Assembly (NCBI GenBank): GCA_003155495.1
Contig: PMDB01000068.1
Span: 42,451 to 87,070 of the forward strand
Source of the DNA: Ignavibacteriota bacterium
Lineage (GTDB): Bacteria > Bacteroidota > Ignavibacteria > UBA10030
Length of the DNA stretch: 44,620 nucleotides
Reading direction: 5' to 3'
Made by a program: the position numbers and the translations under genes. A model generated the notes under the pieces. It was not told the origin of the DNA. It searched no databases and worked only from the letters and a program-made list of their open reading frames with translations. The number at the start of each line of letters is the position of its first letter. Position 1 is the first letter of the stretch. Positions 26,041 through 36,062 of the stretch are shown one piece after another.

Positions 26041-27006
26041 ATGAATCAAAAAGAAGTGGTACTTGGCGTTGATATCGGAGGAACCAACACGAAATTCGGT
26101 TATGTCGATAAGAGTGGAATTCTTATCGCGGAAGGAGAGATGCTGACAGAAGCGCATCGGCCGGCTGAAGAATTCTTTGAGCGGCTTCATACTCAGGCAG
26201 AAAATCTTTTTAATTCAAAAAAAGATCAACTGAAACTCATAGGTATCGGCTTGGGTGCTCCCAACGGTAACTATTATAAAGGTACTATCGAACAGCCCCC
26301 AAATTTAAGCTGGAAATATGTAGATGTTGTTGCGATGCTGCGCCGCTGGTATTCTATTCCTGTTGCACTCACCAATGATGCAAATGCCGCTGCATTGGGC
26401 GAAATGTTATTTGGCGCGGCGAAGGGGATGAAAGATTTTATTGTCATTACATTGGGGACAGGGCTTGGCAGCGGCATTGTGGCAAATGGAGAATTAATCT
26501 ACGGCCATGATGGATTTGCAGGAGAGATTGGCCACACTATTGTCGATCCGAACGGACGTCAATGCGGCTGCGGCAGGCGCGGATGTCTGGAAACATATGC
26601 CTCGGCAAGCGGGATTCGAAGAACCGTTGAAGAACTTCTCAAAATGCCTGCTCCTCCAAGCGAACTTCGTGAAATCAGTCTCGACCAAATTACATCAAAA
26701 CGCGTTTTCGAAGCAGCTCAGCGCGGAGATAAACTTGCGTTGGAAGCATTTGAATTGACAGGGCGATATCTAGGCATGAAACTTGCAGATTCTGTCGCTC
26801 ATACAAGTCCGGAAGCTATTATTCTTTTTGGCGGATTAGCAGCGGCAGGGGATTTTATATTTTCACCCACAAAGAAATATATGGAAGAATTTCTTCTCAA
26901 TATCTTTAAGAACAAAGTACGGCTATTGCCGTCGAGCTTACCTAAGGGAAACGCAGCAATTCTTGGAGCAGCTGCTCTCATGTGGAAGCAGCTTCTTAAG
27001 ATGTAA
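26041..27006 (+). CDS. ROK-family hexokinase (glucose/mannose kinase)
   Basis: A 321-residue cytoplasmic sugar kinase of the ROK family. It shows the ATP-binding DIGGTNTKFG (from Asp11), the catalytic NDAN with Asp113, and LGTGLGSGIV. The zinc site is formed by His165 with CGCGRRGC (Cys175, Cys177, Cys182), followed by LETYAS. Length matches single-domain ROK glucokinases. It probably phosphorylates the glucose released by the GH130 phosphorylase and the mannose released by the beta-mannosidase of this locus. It is coupled to the transporter (two-base gap). The gene downstream is convergent at 84 bases. Confidence 0.9.
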   Translation: MNQKEVVLGVDIGGTNTKFGYVDKSGILIAEGEMLTEAHRPAEEFFERLHTQAENLFNSKKDQLKLIGIGLGAPNGNYYKGTIEQPPNLSWKYVDVVAMLRRWYSIPVALTNDANAAALGEMLFGAAKGMKDFIVITLGTGLGSGIVANGELIYGHDGFAGEIGHTIVDPNGRQCGCGRRGCLETYASASGIRRTVEELLKMPAPPSELREISLDQITSKRVFEAAQRGDKLALEAFELTGRYLGMKLADSVAHTSPEAIILFGGLAAAGDFIFSPTKKYMEEFLLNIFKNKVRLLPSSLPKGNAAILGAAALMWKQLLKM

Positions 27007-27090
27007 TGGAATGAATACCTGATTGTCGAAGAAATGAAAGTCGATATCAGAAAGTTCTCTCTTCATCAGAGGTGAAGAAGTATGATGAAA

Positions 27091-28434
27091 TTATTGCTCC
27101 ATGGTTTTATCAATCAGGGCCACCGTGTTTTGAGGAGTCCAGAGTTCAAAGAAGAGAAATGCAATGACCGGCAGGTATTCGATTATTAAAACTGCAGGTT
27201 CTTGCTTCCAAACACCAAACAGTTTATAATTGAGAATGGTAAGACTGGTTAAACTTGCTGTCGCAACATAGAGAATGCCCGACCATCGCTGCGTTATTGG
27301 CAGGAAGATCATGAGCCAAGCAACGTACCAGGGATGCACGACGGGTGAAAAAAGAAGGAGCAACAGAACAGAAAGATACAATTTATCGAAGAGCGGCTTT
27401 TTGCTCATGGAGAGGAGTAAAAGAAAGAGTCCAAAAAGAAGAGCGCAGATGAGTCTGGTTTTTTGATTATTGAAAAAATAAAGATTGAGGGATTCAAAGA
27501 CAACGCCATTGAATGTCCAATGTTTTACAAATGTGAACAAGGCTTCGAATGGATTGGAATTCAACAGATATGGAATAAACTGAAATGATATGGTTAGTGC
27601 TGGAATAACCAAGAGAAGTATTCTTTTTTTCCATATTTGTTCGTGGATAATCAATATCGGCAGCAATACTAGTCCGACAGGTTTTATCGACATTGAAAGA
27701 CCTAGTAAAAACGAAGCAAGTGTAGTTTTTCTCTGAAGATATGCTAAGACGCCAAATATGAGAAATGGAAAACCTAATTCATCGAGATGGCAGTCGATTG
27801 CAAATTGAAAGAGCGATAAAGGACAAAGCGCATAAAGAAGAACAAACTTGGATGGTATTTGAAGTCGACTTGTGAGTAAGATTAATCCAATAATGGTTGC
27901 GATTTCAGAGAACAGTAATATCACCTTATATCCCCAGATTGCTTCGCCGCTCATTTGGTAGCAAAGAGAAAATATCCATTCACTGAACGGAAAATACAAA
28001 GTTTTAATATCAAGGTGGTTCACGGATGCCGGAAGCAGAACCGAATGCAAATGATTCAGCGAATCAGAATTGGGCGCGTACGAGTACGGATTTAATCCGG
28101 ATGTCTGTACTTTTCCATCCCACATGTAACGGTACACATCATCCGAGCCGATAGGAGAGACGGTGAGAAAGCTTATCTGGAGTAATAAAGCGAGTCCAAG
28201 ACAGTAGTATATATAATCTTTTGGAAGGTCAACTCGAAAAATCAGCCAACACATCCAACAAAAAAAGATTGATGTTCCAATGAATGCAAAAGTGTATGTC
28301 ATAACCGGCTGGAGAAAAGAGAAATGGACGAACAAGAACCCGAACGTCAATAGCGCTACGCTGATGGAGAATCTGAAAAGTGATATTCTGTTCACAGTAT
28401 TGTACGGTGTCGTTGATCGAGTGTATAGTAACAA
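27091..28434 (-). CDS. GT-C polyprenol-phosphate-mannose-type mannosyltransferase (GT87/MptA-B-like)
   Basis: A membrane protein of up to 447 residues with about 11-12 hydrophobic helices. SPIGSDDVYRYMWDGK after the third helix and GLNPYSYAP are typical of GT-C glycosyltransferases that use a polyprenyl-phosphate sugar; the DD pair would be the catalytic/metal motif on the first external loop. Similar proteins are annotated as polyprenol phosphomannose-dependent alpha-1,6-mannosyltransferases. The start is unsettled: the frame opens after a stop at 28435, with TTG at 28432 and GTG (codon 14) as candidates and no clear ribosome-binding site. It lies on the opposite strand between the kinase and beta-mannosidase genes, so it is a biosynthetic-looking gene embedded in a catabolic locus. 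Confidence 0.75.
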   Translation of the reverse strand: MLLYTRSTTPYNTVNRISLFRFSISVALLTFGFLFVHFSFLQPVMTYTFAFIGTSIFFCWMCWLIFRVDLPKDYIYYCLGLALLLQISFLTVSPIGSDDVYRYMWDGKVQTSGLNPYSYAPNSDSLNHLHSVLLPASVNHLDIKTLYFPFSEWIFSLCYQMSGEAIWGYKVILLFSEIATIIGLILLTSRLQIPSKFVLLYALCPLSLFQFAIDCHLDELGFPFLIFGVLAYLQRKTTLASFLLGLSMSIKPVGLVLLPILIIHEQIWKKRILLLVIPALTISFQFIPYLLNSNPFEALFTFVKHWTFNGVVFESLNLYFFNNQKTRLICALLFGLFLLLLSMSKKPLFDKLYLSVLLLLLFSPVVHPWYVAWLMIFLPITQRWSGILYVATASLTSLTILNYKLFGVWKQEPAVLIIEYLPVIAFLFFELWTPQNTVALIDKTMEQ

Positions 28435-28549
28435 TCAATCAAAAGAAATGCAAAACTGTTCTACGCGGAATAAAACACCAAACATTCACGAGCTCGCATT
28501 TCAAGTACGTTCCGTGAATTCATGAACAATACAACATTCTCGGAGAGTT

Positions 28550-31129
28550 ATGAAACACTTCTTTATCTTTACCTGTATAGCGGGTATGCTTATTTTTCAA
28601 ATTTCATTTTCTGCGAACGTTGAAAATAAGATGAAAATCAAGCTTCAAGAACATTGGAAATTTAAACAGGAAGATACCGGACACTGGTATCCAGCGGAAG
28701 TGCCAGGGTGCGTTCATACTGATCTGATGAGGAATAAGTCGATACCGGATCCATTTGTTGGCACAAACGAACAATCGCTGCAATGGATTGGTGAGAAGAA
28801 CTGGATCTATGAAACAACTTTTGACGTACCGGCAGAATTATTAAGTAAAGAAGTCGTTGAGCTTGTCTTTGAAGGACTGGATACCTACGCAGAAGTGGCT
28901 CTGAATGATTCGCTTGTCCTGAAAGCGAACAACATGTTCCGTACATGGAGGTTCGATTGCCGCAGTCTCTTACGAGAAAAAGGGAATCACATTGAAATTC
29001 GGTTTAGAAATGTCTTTGATGAAAATATGCCGAAGTATAAAGCTGCTCCTTTTGAACTTCAGGCATTTTCTAATAATGATCAAGCGGATGTAAAGATTGC
29101 CATGTATTCCCGTAAAGCGCAGTTTCATTACGGGTGGGACTGGGGCCCGCGCTTGATTACGTGCGGCATATGGCGTCCGATCTATTTAGAAGCGTGGAGT
29201 GATTTTAAAATACAGGATGTTCATATTCAGCAAAAGAATATTTCCGTATCCGATGCAGGTATACTTTCCGCAGTACATATTCTTTCTCAGAAAGAGCAAA
29301 AGGTTTCTGCCTCTGTTACCATGGATAGTGTCAATTTGTTGACGGAAATACTTCATCTCAAACCCGGGATGAATCAGATAGAACTCAGCGGGCATCTTGC
29401 CCATCCACAGCTCTGGTGGACGAATGGATTAGGTGCACAAAAACTTTACAAGTATCAAATAACCATAAAGGATGATTCTGGCCATCAGGATGTTTATTCG
29501 ACAGAGTTTGGTGTTCGATCCGTTGAAATTGTTCGAGAAAGGGATTCTCTCGGTACAAGCATGTTTGTTCGGTTGAATGGTGTTCCCGTATTCATGAAGG
29601 GAGCAAATTATATTCCCCAGGACAATTTTCAAAACAGAGTGACGAAAGAACGATGCGAACATATTGTCCGCTCAGCGGCAGAAGCTAATATGAATATGCT
29701 GCGTGTCTGGGGAGGTGGAAACTATGAGGACGATCAGTTCTATGAATTGTGTGACAGGTATGGAATTCTCGTTTGGCAGGAGATGAACTTTGCCTGTGCC
29801 ATGTATCCGGGTGACGACAAGTTTATGGAAAATGTTCGGCTGGAAGTCATCGACAACATTGTCCGCATGCGTAACCATGCGTGTATCGCATTGTATTGCG
29901 GAAATAATGAGAACGAAGTTGCATGGTATCAGTGGGGATGGAAAGAAAAATATGATGAAGGGGCACAACGCGCCTTCGAGCATGATGCAGAAAAACTATT
30001 TTATGAAGTGATTCCTTCAGCTATACGTAAAGCGGACACAACGCGATACTACCATCCCACCAGTCCTGGGGCGGGATTTAAAAATATATCAGCGAGTGAC
30101 GGCGATATTCACTATTGGGGAGTGTGGCATGGAAAGGAACCGTTTGAACGCTACACATCCAATCTTGCCCGCTTTGTGAGCGAGTACGGATTTCAATCAT
30201 ATCCGGAGTTATCGACGATTGTCCAGTATGCACAACCGGAAGACAGAACGCTTCATTCTGATGTCATGCTTTCTCATCAACGTTGTATGGCTGATGAGCG
30301 GCGCGACAAAGAGTATGGAAACAGGTTGATTCAATGGTATATGGATCAATCGTATCGTACGCCGAAAGATTTTGAATCGTATATTTATGTAAGTCAAGTG
30401 TTGCAGGCGGAAGGTGTGAAAGTGGCAATGGAATCGCATCGCCGTGCAATGCCCTTTTGCATGGGAAGTTTATACTGGCAAATCGATGATTGCTGGCCGG
30501 TTGCTTCGTGGTCAAGCATCGATTATTATGGACGATGGAAGGCGCTTCATTATACGGCGAAAAATTCCTACGCATCGGTTCTCATTTCACCTGTCCTGTC
30601 AGTGGATAATGTCAAGATTCATCTTGTATCAGACAAAGTAGAGAGCATCAATGCCCTACTCGATATAACTGTTTTGGATTTTGCAGGAAAGATCGTATCT
30701 CACAATTCGATGCCTGTGAACGTGAAACCGAACCATTCACAAATTGCTGCAACTCTTTCGACGTCGCAGCTTGTATCTGGTACCGATGAATCTCGCCTCG
30801 TGCTTCTCTGCCGTTTGAAACAGGGAGATACTCTGCTTGCGGAAAACATTTCCTATTTTAAATCTCCTAAGGATCTGGATCTCAAACATCCAAAATTTAT
30901 GCAGCATATCACAAAGTCAATTTCAGGATTTACAATAATATTGACAACAAATACACTGGCAAAAAATGTTTATCTTACCTGCAGTAATGCGAATGGATTC
31001 TTTAGCGATAATTATTTTGACCTGATTCCCGGAATCCCAAAGACAATAACAGTAAAGACTCAGCTTCAACAAGATGAGTTTAATCGATCGTTGAATATTG
31101 TCAGTTTAGTGGATAGTTATAAAGAATGA
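28550..31129 (+). CDS. Beta-mannosidase, GH2
   Basis: An 859-residue exported glycosidase. A signal peptide (about 1-22, ending FSA) is followed by the GH2 sugar-binding domain (LQEHWKFKQ, VPGCVHTDLM) and an immunoglobulin-like domain. The TIM barrel follows, with MKGANYIPQD and RVWGGGNYEDDQFYELCDRYGI. The catalytic acid/base is Glu454 in GNNENE and the nucleophile Glu545 in SEYGFQSYP, spaced as in known GH2 mannosidases. DWGPRLITCGIWRP is typical of beta-mannosidases as opposed to galactosidases or glucuronidases. It removes mannose from beta-1,4-mannooligosaccharides, probably in the periplasm, as no T9SS tail is present. GGAGAG precedes the ATG. The CE2 esterase gene follows closely in the same direction. 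Confidence 0.93.
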   Translation: MKHFFIFTCIAGMLIFQISFSANVENKMKIKLQEHWKFKQEDTGHWYPAEVPGCVHTDLMRNKSIPDPFVGTNEQSLQWIGEKNWIYETTFDVPAELLSKEVVELVFEGLDTYAEVALNDSLVLKANNMFRTWRFDCRSLLREKGNHIEIRFRNVFDENMPKYKAAPFELQAFSNNDQADVKIAMYSRKAQFHYGWDWGPRLITCGIWRPIYLEAWSDFKIQDVHIQQKNISVSDAGILSAVHILSQKEQKVSASVTMDSVNLLTEILHLKPGMNQIELSGHLAHPQLWWTNGLGAQKLYKYQITIKDDSGHQDVYSTEFGVRSVEIVRERDSLGTSMFVRLNGVPVFMKGANYIPQDNFQNRVTKERCEHIVRSAAEANMNMLRVWGGGNYEDDQFYELCDRYGILVWQEMNFACAMYPGDDKFMENVRLEVIDNIVRMRNHACIALYCGNNENEVAWYQWGWKEKYDEGAQRAFEHDAEKLFYEVIPSAIRKADTTRYYHPTSPGAGFKNISASDGDIHYWGVWHGKEPFERYTSNLARFVSEYGFQSYPELSTIVQYAQPEDRTLHSDVMLSHQRCMADERRDKEYGNRLIQWYMDQSYRTPKDFESYIYVSQVLQAEGVKVAMESHRRAMPFCMGSLYWQIDDCWPVASWSSIDYYGRWKALHYTAKNSYASVLISPVLSVDNVKIHLVSDKVESINALLDITVLDFAGKIVSHNSMPVNVKPNHSQIAATLSTSQLVSGTDESRLVLLCRLKQGDTLLAENISYFKSPKDLDLKHPKFMQHITKSISGFTIILTTNTLAKNVYLTCSNANGFFSDNYFDLIPGIPKTITVKTQLQQDEFNRSLNIVSLVDSYKE

Positions 31130-31166
31130 ATCTACGCCTTTCAAGAATAAGGAAGTGAGTGAAAAT

Positions 31167-32261
31167 ATGAATCATGTATTTCGGTTTCTGTTTATTGTTC
31201 TTCTCGTTCTAGGAGTTTCTACGATGTCGTATTCAACACATTTTATTCCCGCAAACAATAGTTTTATTCAGTATTACGGAAGATGGGATATGACCGATTC
31301 GCTTCATCCGCGGCATTCATGGCCCGGGGTGTATCTCTCTGCCGAATTCAGCGGAACAAGCATCGGAATACGTATGACTGATAGTATCAATTATTACAAT
31401 GTCTATATCGACGGCAAATTCTTAAAAGTCCTTCACGGAACAATCACAGGCGAGGCAGATTACCTGCTTGCTGATAGTTTGGTAAATATCCACCATACAC
31501 TTTTGTTCAGTAAAAGAAATATTATGTTCGATGCAGTTTTCTCAGTTTCAGGTCTATTGCTCGATGAAGGCGCAGATCTTTTTCCGCCGCAGGCAAAACC
31601 GACACGAAAAATTGAATTCATTGGGGATTCATTTACTGCCGCGGAAAGCAATGAAGCAACGGTTCAAGAATTGCCTTGGGAAGGACGATTTCCTGCGACA
31701 AATATCGATAAAGGATTCGCACCAGCTATCGCCCGGTATTATAACGCACAATACCAAACTACCTGCAGGTCAGGTGCCGGACTCGTGTGTGATTGGCAGG
31801 GGAAGCGGGATGGAACGCTGCCCATCTTCTTTGATAGAACGTTGATGGAAGCATCGGAGCCCAAATGGGATTTTTCGAAATGGATTCCAGATGTGGTCGT
31901 CGTATGTCTTGGGCTTAATGACCATTCCGGACTCAAAGATAAAGAAGGAAACGTGTCTATAGAGAAGTCTGAATTATTTCGTCAAAAATATCACGATTTT
32001 ATAAAAACAATTCGCATGGTGTATCCCGGGGTAAAAATCGTTGCGGTTGCTGCTTTTCCTGAATGGATACAAAAAAATGTTCAAGAAGTAGTGAAGGAAG
32101 AAACACAAAATGATAAAAAGGATGTATGCTATGCCCACTTCGATGATTTCCCCGGTGGGTATGTAGCGAACGGCCATCCTACCGTGGAGACACATCAAAA
32201 GATCGCTGCTCAAATCATCGATGCGATGGGAAAAAATAAAATATTCTCAGTGACAAAGTAA
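31167..32261 (+). CDS. Carbohydrate esterase family 2-like acetylesterase (intact copy)
   Basis: A 364-residue exported esterase. A signal peptide (about 1-23) is followed by a beta-sandwich (24-140; QYYGRWDMTDS, HSWPGVYLSAEF) and an SGNH domain starting KIEFIGDSFTA, which gives nucleophile Ser155. GLNDHSG follows, then GHPTVETH with His337. The two-domain order is that of CE2 enzymes, which deacetylate mannan, glucomannan or xylan backbones. A GTG start at 31155 is possible, but ATG 31167 gives a clean signal peptide. The gene lies 37 bases after the beta-mannosidase and 19 bases before a broken paralogue. It has no T9SS sorting domain, so it is probably periplasmic or outer-membrane soluble. 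Confidence 0.85.
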   Translation: MNHVFRFLFIVLLVLGVSTMSYSTHFIPANNSFIQYYGRWDMTDSLHPRHSWPGVYLSAEFSGTSIGIRMTDSINYYNVYIDGKFLKVLHGTITGEADYLLADSLVNIHHTLLFSKRNIMFDAVFSVSGLLLDEGADLFPPQAKPTRKIEFIGDSFTAAESNEATVQELPWEGRFPATNIDKGFAPAIARYYNAQYQTTCRSGAGLVCDWQGKRDGTLPIFFDRTLMEASEPKWDFSKWIPDVVVVCLGLNDHSGLKDKEGNVSIEKSELFRQKYHDFIKTIRMVYPGVKIVAVAAFPEWIQKNVQEVVKEETQNDKKDVCYAHFDDFPGGYVANGHPTVETHQKIAAQIIDAMGKNKIFSVTK

Positions 32262-32280
32262 TAATAGAGAAAAGTGCGAT

Positions 32281-34452
32281 ATGAAAAGAACTATGATGGT
32301 TTTATTGTTATCCTGTTTAGAATGTGGCATTCTTCATGCGGTGAATGTTATTCTTGCCAATCATCCGTATATTTAATATTTTGGAAGATGGGATTTTTCA
32401 GATTCTTTGGCACCAACCCATTCATGGCCGGGTGTGTATGTTTATGCTGAGTTTGAAGGAACAAGTATCGGCGTAAAAACTAACGATAATTTCAGTTACA
32501 ATAATGTGTTTATAGATGATTCATTATACACGATTTTTCATGGGAATATTTCAGGTATTGCTTCTTATACTCTAGTGTCAGGACTTACCAACGCCAATCA
32601 TAAAATATTATTTACCTTAAGAAGTGAATTGAACTGGACAAAATTTGCTTTCAATGGATTTGTTTTAGATAATGGGAAAAACCTTTTACATCCTCCGATT
32701 AAACCAGAAAAAAAGATTGAATTTATCGGAGACTCCTATACCGTCGCTTCAGGAAATGAGTGGACAGGGCAAGGTGGCGCGCCAAATGATTCTTATACGG
32801 ATATCTATAAAAGTTTTGGTCCCATGATCGCCAGAAATTATAACGCTCAGTATCAGATATCCGCTCGTGGCGGTTTTGGGCTTGTCTTAGACTATCTAGG
32901 GAATTATTCCAATAACCTCCCAAGCGAATTTGACCGGACTCTCGTGTATACACCAACACCTAAATGGGATTACTCAAATTGGGTGCCCAATTTAGTAGTT
33001 ATCTGTCTCGGATTGAATGATTATAATGGATGGGGCGGTTATTCAGGTCAGGTTGATCCTGCAAATGCTGTCATATATCGAAATAAGTACCATGAATTTA
33101 TCTCTACAATTATGGATGTGTATCCACACGTACAAATACTTGCTGTGGCTGCCAATGGCATCCAATGGATTAAGGATAATGTATCGCAAGTCGTTTCAGA
33201 AGAAAATTTATTGGGACACACGAATGTATTCTATGCATCGTTTCCATATTATAATGGGGGATATGTCAATAACGGACATCCAACGGTTGCCACGCACCAG
33301 AAGATCGCCGATACACTGGTTTCCGTTATTAATACCATCAATGCTTGGCAGCCTTACCCGCCCCGTATTACGAGATTGCCTTCCTCACCGTTTACTGCCT
33401 ACGATGTATCGTATGTTCTAAAAATTCAAACAGATTCATATGATACGCTGCGTTATATTACATCGGATAAACCGTATAGCGAAATGGAAAATGTATTCAC
33501 GACCACGGGAACGCGAAATCATTCGGTGACTCTTTCATTACAGCATGGCCATGAATATATGTACTATTTAAGGGCAATAGATCTCTACGGTCATGAGATG
33601 GATACATCGGCAGTCATTCATTTCTCGGTGGACACGACGAAACAAGTAGCTCACTGGACTTCGTTGTCGTATGATGATTCTCAATGGAAGAACGGACCGG
33701 CTCCATTGTCTAGTATCAATGATACCAGTACCGCAACGGAATTAGAAACAGTTACGACAGCATATTTTAGAAAAAAGATCATAATCGATAGCACTGAAAA
33801 TATTCCTTCAATTGTTCTTTGGGTAAAAGGACATAATGGAGCAATCATCTACGTCAATGAGCAAGAAGTTCTGCGATTCAACCTGCCTACAGGGAGAGAA
33901 ATTACTTACAGTACATATGCACAAGATTCATTGATCTTTACTCAAAAGACAACCTCGGTCCTTAAAAATATTCTCCGAAGGGGTGAAAATAGTATTGCAA
34001 TAGAAATGCATAGTGCGAAAAGACAAAATATGAGTCTGAGTTTCGATTCATAATTAACAGGTGGAAGCACACAAATCAATTACCCTTATGGTTCAGCGTG
34101 GCATTATTATGATGGGGGAAATATGCCGGGCGACCAAGTGCAAGCTAAAACATCAGATGTCACTCAGGGGATGGAAGGCCTCTTGCCCAAGAAAATGATT
34201 CTGTATGCGAATTATCCTAATCCGTTCAATCCGATAACAACCATTCGATATGAACTGTCTGCGAAGAGCCATGTTTCAATGAAAATATTTGATCTGCTTG
34301 GAAGAGAAATCGTAACTCTTGTTGATGATGCAAAGCCGGAAGGAATATATAGCGTACAAATTAATGCTGGCACTCTTTCTAGTGGAATGTATTTCTGCCG
34401 GCTTCAAGCCGGTACTTCTGTCGCGGTCGGCAAGCTTATGTTGGTTAAATAA
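32281..34452 (+). pseudogene. CE2-like acetylesterase with T9SS tail, interrupted by two in-frame TAA codons
   Basis: One reading frame runs from ATG 32281 to the stop at 34450-34452 (723 codons) except for TAA at 32374-32376 (codon 32) and TAA at 34051-34053 (codon 591). Before the first stop is a signal-peptide-like start (MKRTMMVLLLSCLECG). Right after it come YFGRWDFSDS and the CE2 beta-sandwich, then the SGNH domain with IGDSYTV (Ser152) and GHPTVATH. A fibronectin-like segment and a beta-sandwich (YDDSQWKNGPAPL) follow, and after the second stop a T9SS sorting domain (NYPNPFNPITTIRYEL). In the intact paralogue the first stop position is a glutamine (FIQYYGRWD). No frameshift is seen, so decay is recent or the stops are read through. 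It paralogues the gene at 31167-32261. Confidence 0.85.
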
Positions 34453-34648
34453 CTATCGATGAACATGTGATGATCCGATTATTATTTTAAGAATGTTTAT
34501 CAAAGGGATAGAGTGAAATCATAATGAATTCCTTTCTTTTTAGTACGAAATATTAGAAAAAGTCATGGCATATCAATTGTTAAAGATTCTATGATAACCG
34601 CCGTTGTTGAACAAACAACAGAAAATTTACCTGAGAAGAAAAATATCT

Positions 34649-36004
34649 ATGCAAGAACAAGCCGTTATAAATAAAGAAATGCAAAAAGCATTTATGGATG
34701 GAATACTTAAAAAATGGTATCCGTTGGTTCTTGATAAAAAATGCGGGGGATACTTTACCAATGTTACTCATGACTGGAAATTAGCTCCGCAGCAAGAAAA
34801 GATGATAGTGTCGCAAGCCCGGCATGTATGGGTGTTGTCCAAGGCGAGCGAATTTTTTGGCGGTGTGCAGGAGTATGAGCAAATGGCCCGCCATGGTTTT
34901 TCTTTTCTGAAAAACAGCATGTGGGATAGAGAGTACGGAGGATTTTTCCAAATTCGAAGTCGCGACGGCGGAATGTCGAATGTCAATGGATGGCGGGATG
35001 AAAAGCGTGCATATGGAAATGCATTCGCTGTGTATGCCCTTGCCGCACTCTATGCGCAAACTCATGACGCGGAAGTGTTGGAGTTTGCGCAAATGGCTTT
35101 TCATTGGATTGAAGGCCATGCCTACGATTCGAAAGGTAAAGGGTACTTTCAATTTATTATGCGGACAGGGAAGCCGTTTGATAATTCATCGGAGTATAAA
35201 ACAATTGCTTCCGATGGTAACGAGCTTGGATTCAAGGATCAAAATTCTTCAATTCATTTAATGGAGGCATTCACTGAACTGTATCATGTTTGGAAGGATC
35301 CTCTGGTACGAACACGTCTTCAGGAACTTCTCGAATTGATTCGTGATACACAGGTGGCACAACAAGGTTATCTGCAATTATTCTTCCACAATGATTGGAC
35401 ACCTGTTACTTTTCGTGATAGTTCCCGGGAGGAACGGGAAGCGAATTTTGGATTAGATCATGTCTCATTCGGCCACGATTATGAAACTGCATTTCTGATG
35501 CTGGAAGCCTCCTATGCACTGCACTTGAAGGACGATATATGCACGCTCACTATTGCAAAAAAGATGCTCGATCATGCTCTGAAGTATGGATGGGATAAAC
35601 AAAACGGCGGTTTTTGTGACGGCGGGTACTATTTTAAGGGGGATAACCACTGTACTATTATCAAAGGTACAAAAAATTGGTGGGCACAAGCCGAGGGACT
35701 AAATGCATTACTCCTGTTTGCTAAAATTTTTCCTCAAGAGACACAATACCATGAATATTTCCTCCGTCAATGGGAATATATACAATCTTTTATCATTGAT
35801 GCACGAGGCGGAGACTGGTTTGAAGGCGGTATCGATAAAGAACCTCATTATCGTACGGGTCCCAAAAGCCATATGTGGAAATGTACCTATCACACAGGTC
35901 GGACTCTTATGAATTGCAGTACGATTCTCCGGGGAGATCCCAGCAAACAAGTAAACAAGTTTATCGAACATTGGCACAAAACCGCTGAACTGCTTCCAAA
36001 ATAG
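34649..36004 (+). CDS. Mannobiose/cellobiose 2-epimerase (AGE family)
   Basis: A 451-residue protein of the N-acylglucosamine 2-epimerase fold, (alpha/alpha)6 barrel. SQARHVWVLSKA, RAYGNAFAVYALAALY, LDHVSFGHDYETAFL and KCTYHTGRTLMNC carry the conserved histidines of cellobiose 2-epimerases. These enzymes turn the reducing-end sugar of a beta-1,4 disaccharide into its C2 epimer. Because a GH130 mannosylglucose phosphorylase lies next to it (convergent, 58 bases away), the likely reaction is beta-1,4-mannobiose to mannosyl-glucose, as in the Bacteroides fragilis mannan pathway. No signal peptide is seen, so it is cytoplasmic. A longer form from TTG 34604 exists, but ATG 34649 is preferred as it matches the family N-terminus (QAFMDGILKKWYP-like). 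Confidence 0.88.
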   Translation: MQEQAVINKEMQKAFMDGILKKWYPLVLDKKCGGYFTNVTHDWKLAPQQEKMIVSQARHVWVLSKASEFFGGVQEYEQMARHGFSFLKNSMWDREYGGFFQIRSRDGGMSNVNGWRDEKRAYGNAFAVYALAALYAQTHDAEVLEFAQMAFHWIEGHAYDSKGKGYFQFIMRTGKPFDNSSEYKTIASDGNELGFKDQNSSIHLMEAFTELYHVWKDPLVRTRLQELLELIRDTQVAQQGYLQLFFHNDWTPVTFRDSSREEREANFGLDHVSFGHDYETAFLMLEASYALHLKDDICTLTIAKKMLDHALKYGWDKQNGGFCDGGYYFKGDNHCTIIKGTKNWWAQAEGLNALLLFAKIFPQETQYHEYFLRQWEYIQSFIIDARGGDWFEGGIDKEPHYRTGPKSHMWKCTYHTGRTLMNCSTILRGDPSKQVNKFIEHWHKTAELLPK

Positions 36005-36062
36005 AAAACCTGCTAACCTTTAGAACATCCACACAGCATAGTCTCTATAAGAAGCATGATAA

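Noticed and set aside
32374-34053. Genome-wide reassignment of TAA to glutamine as an explanation for the interrupted CE2 gene
   Set aside because: Several intact genes here end in TAA at the expected family length, for example the ROK kinase and the phosphoglycosyl transferase at 5316-5960.
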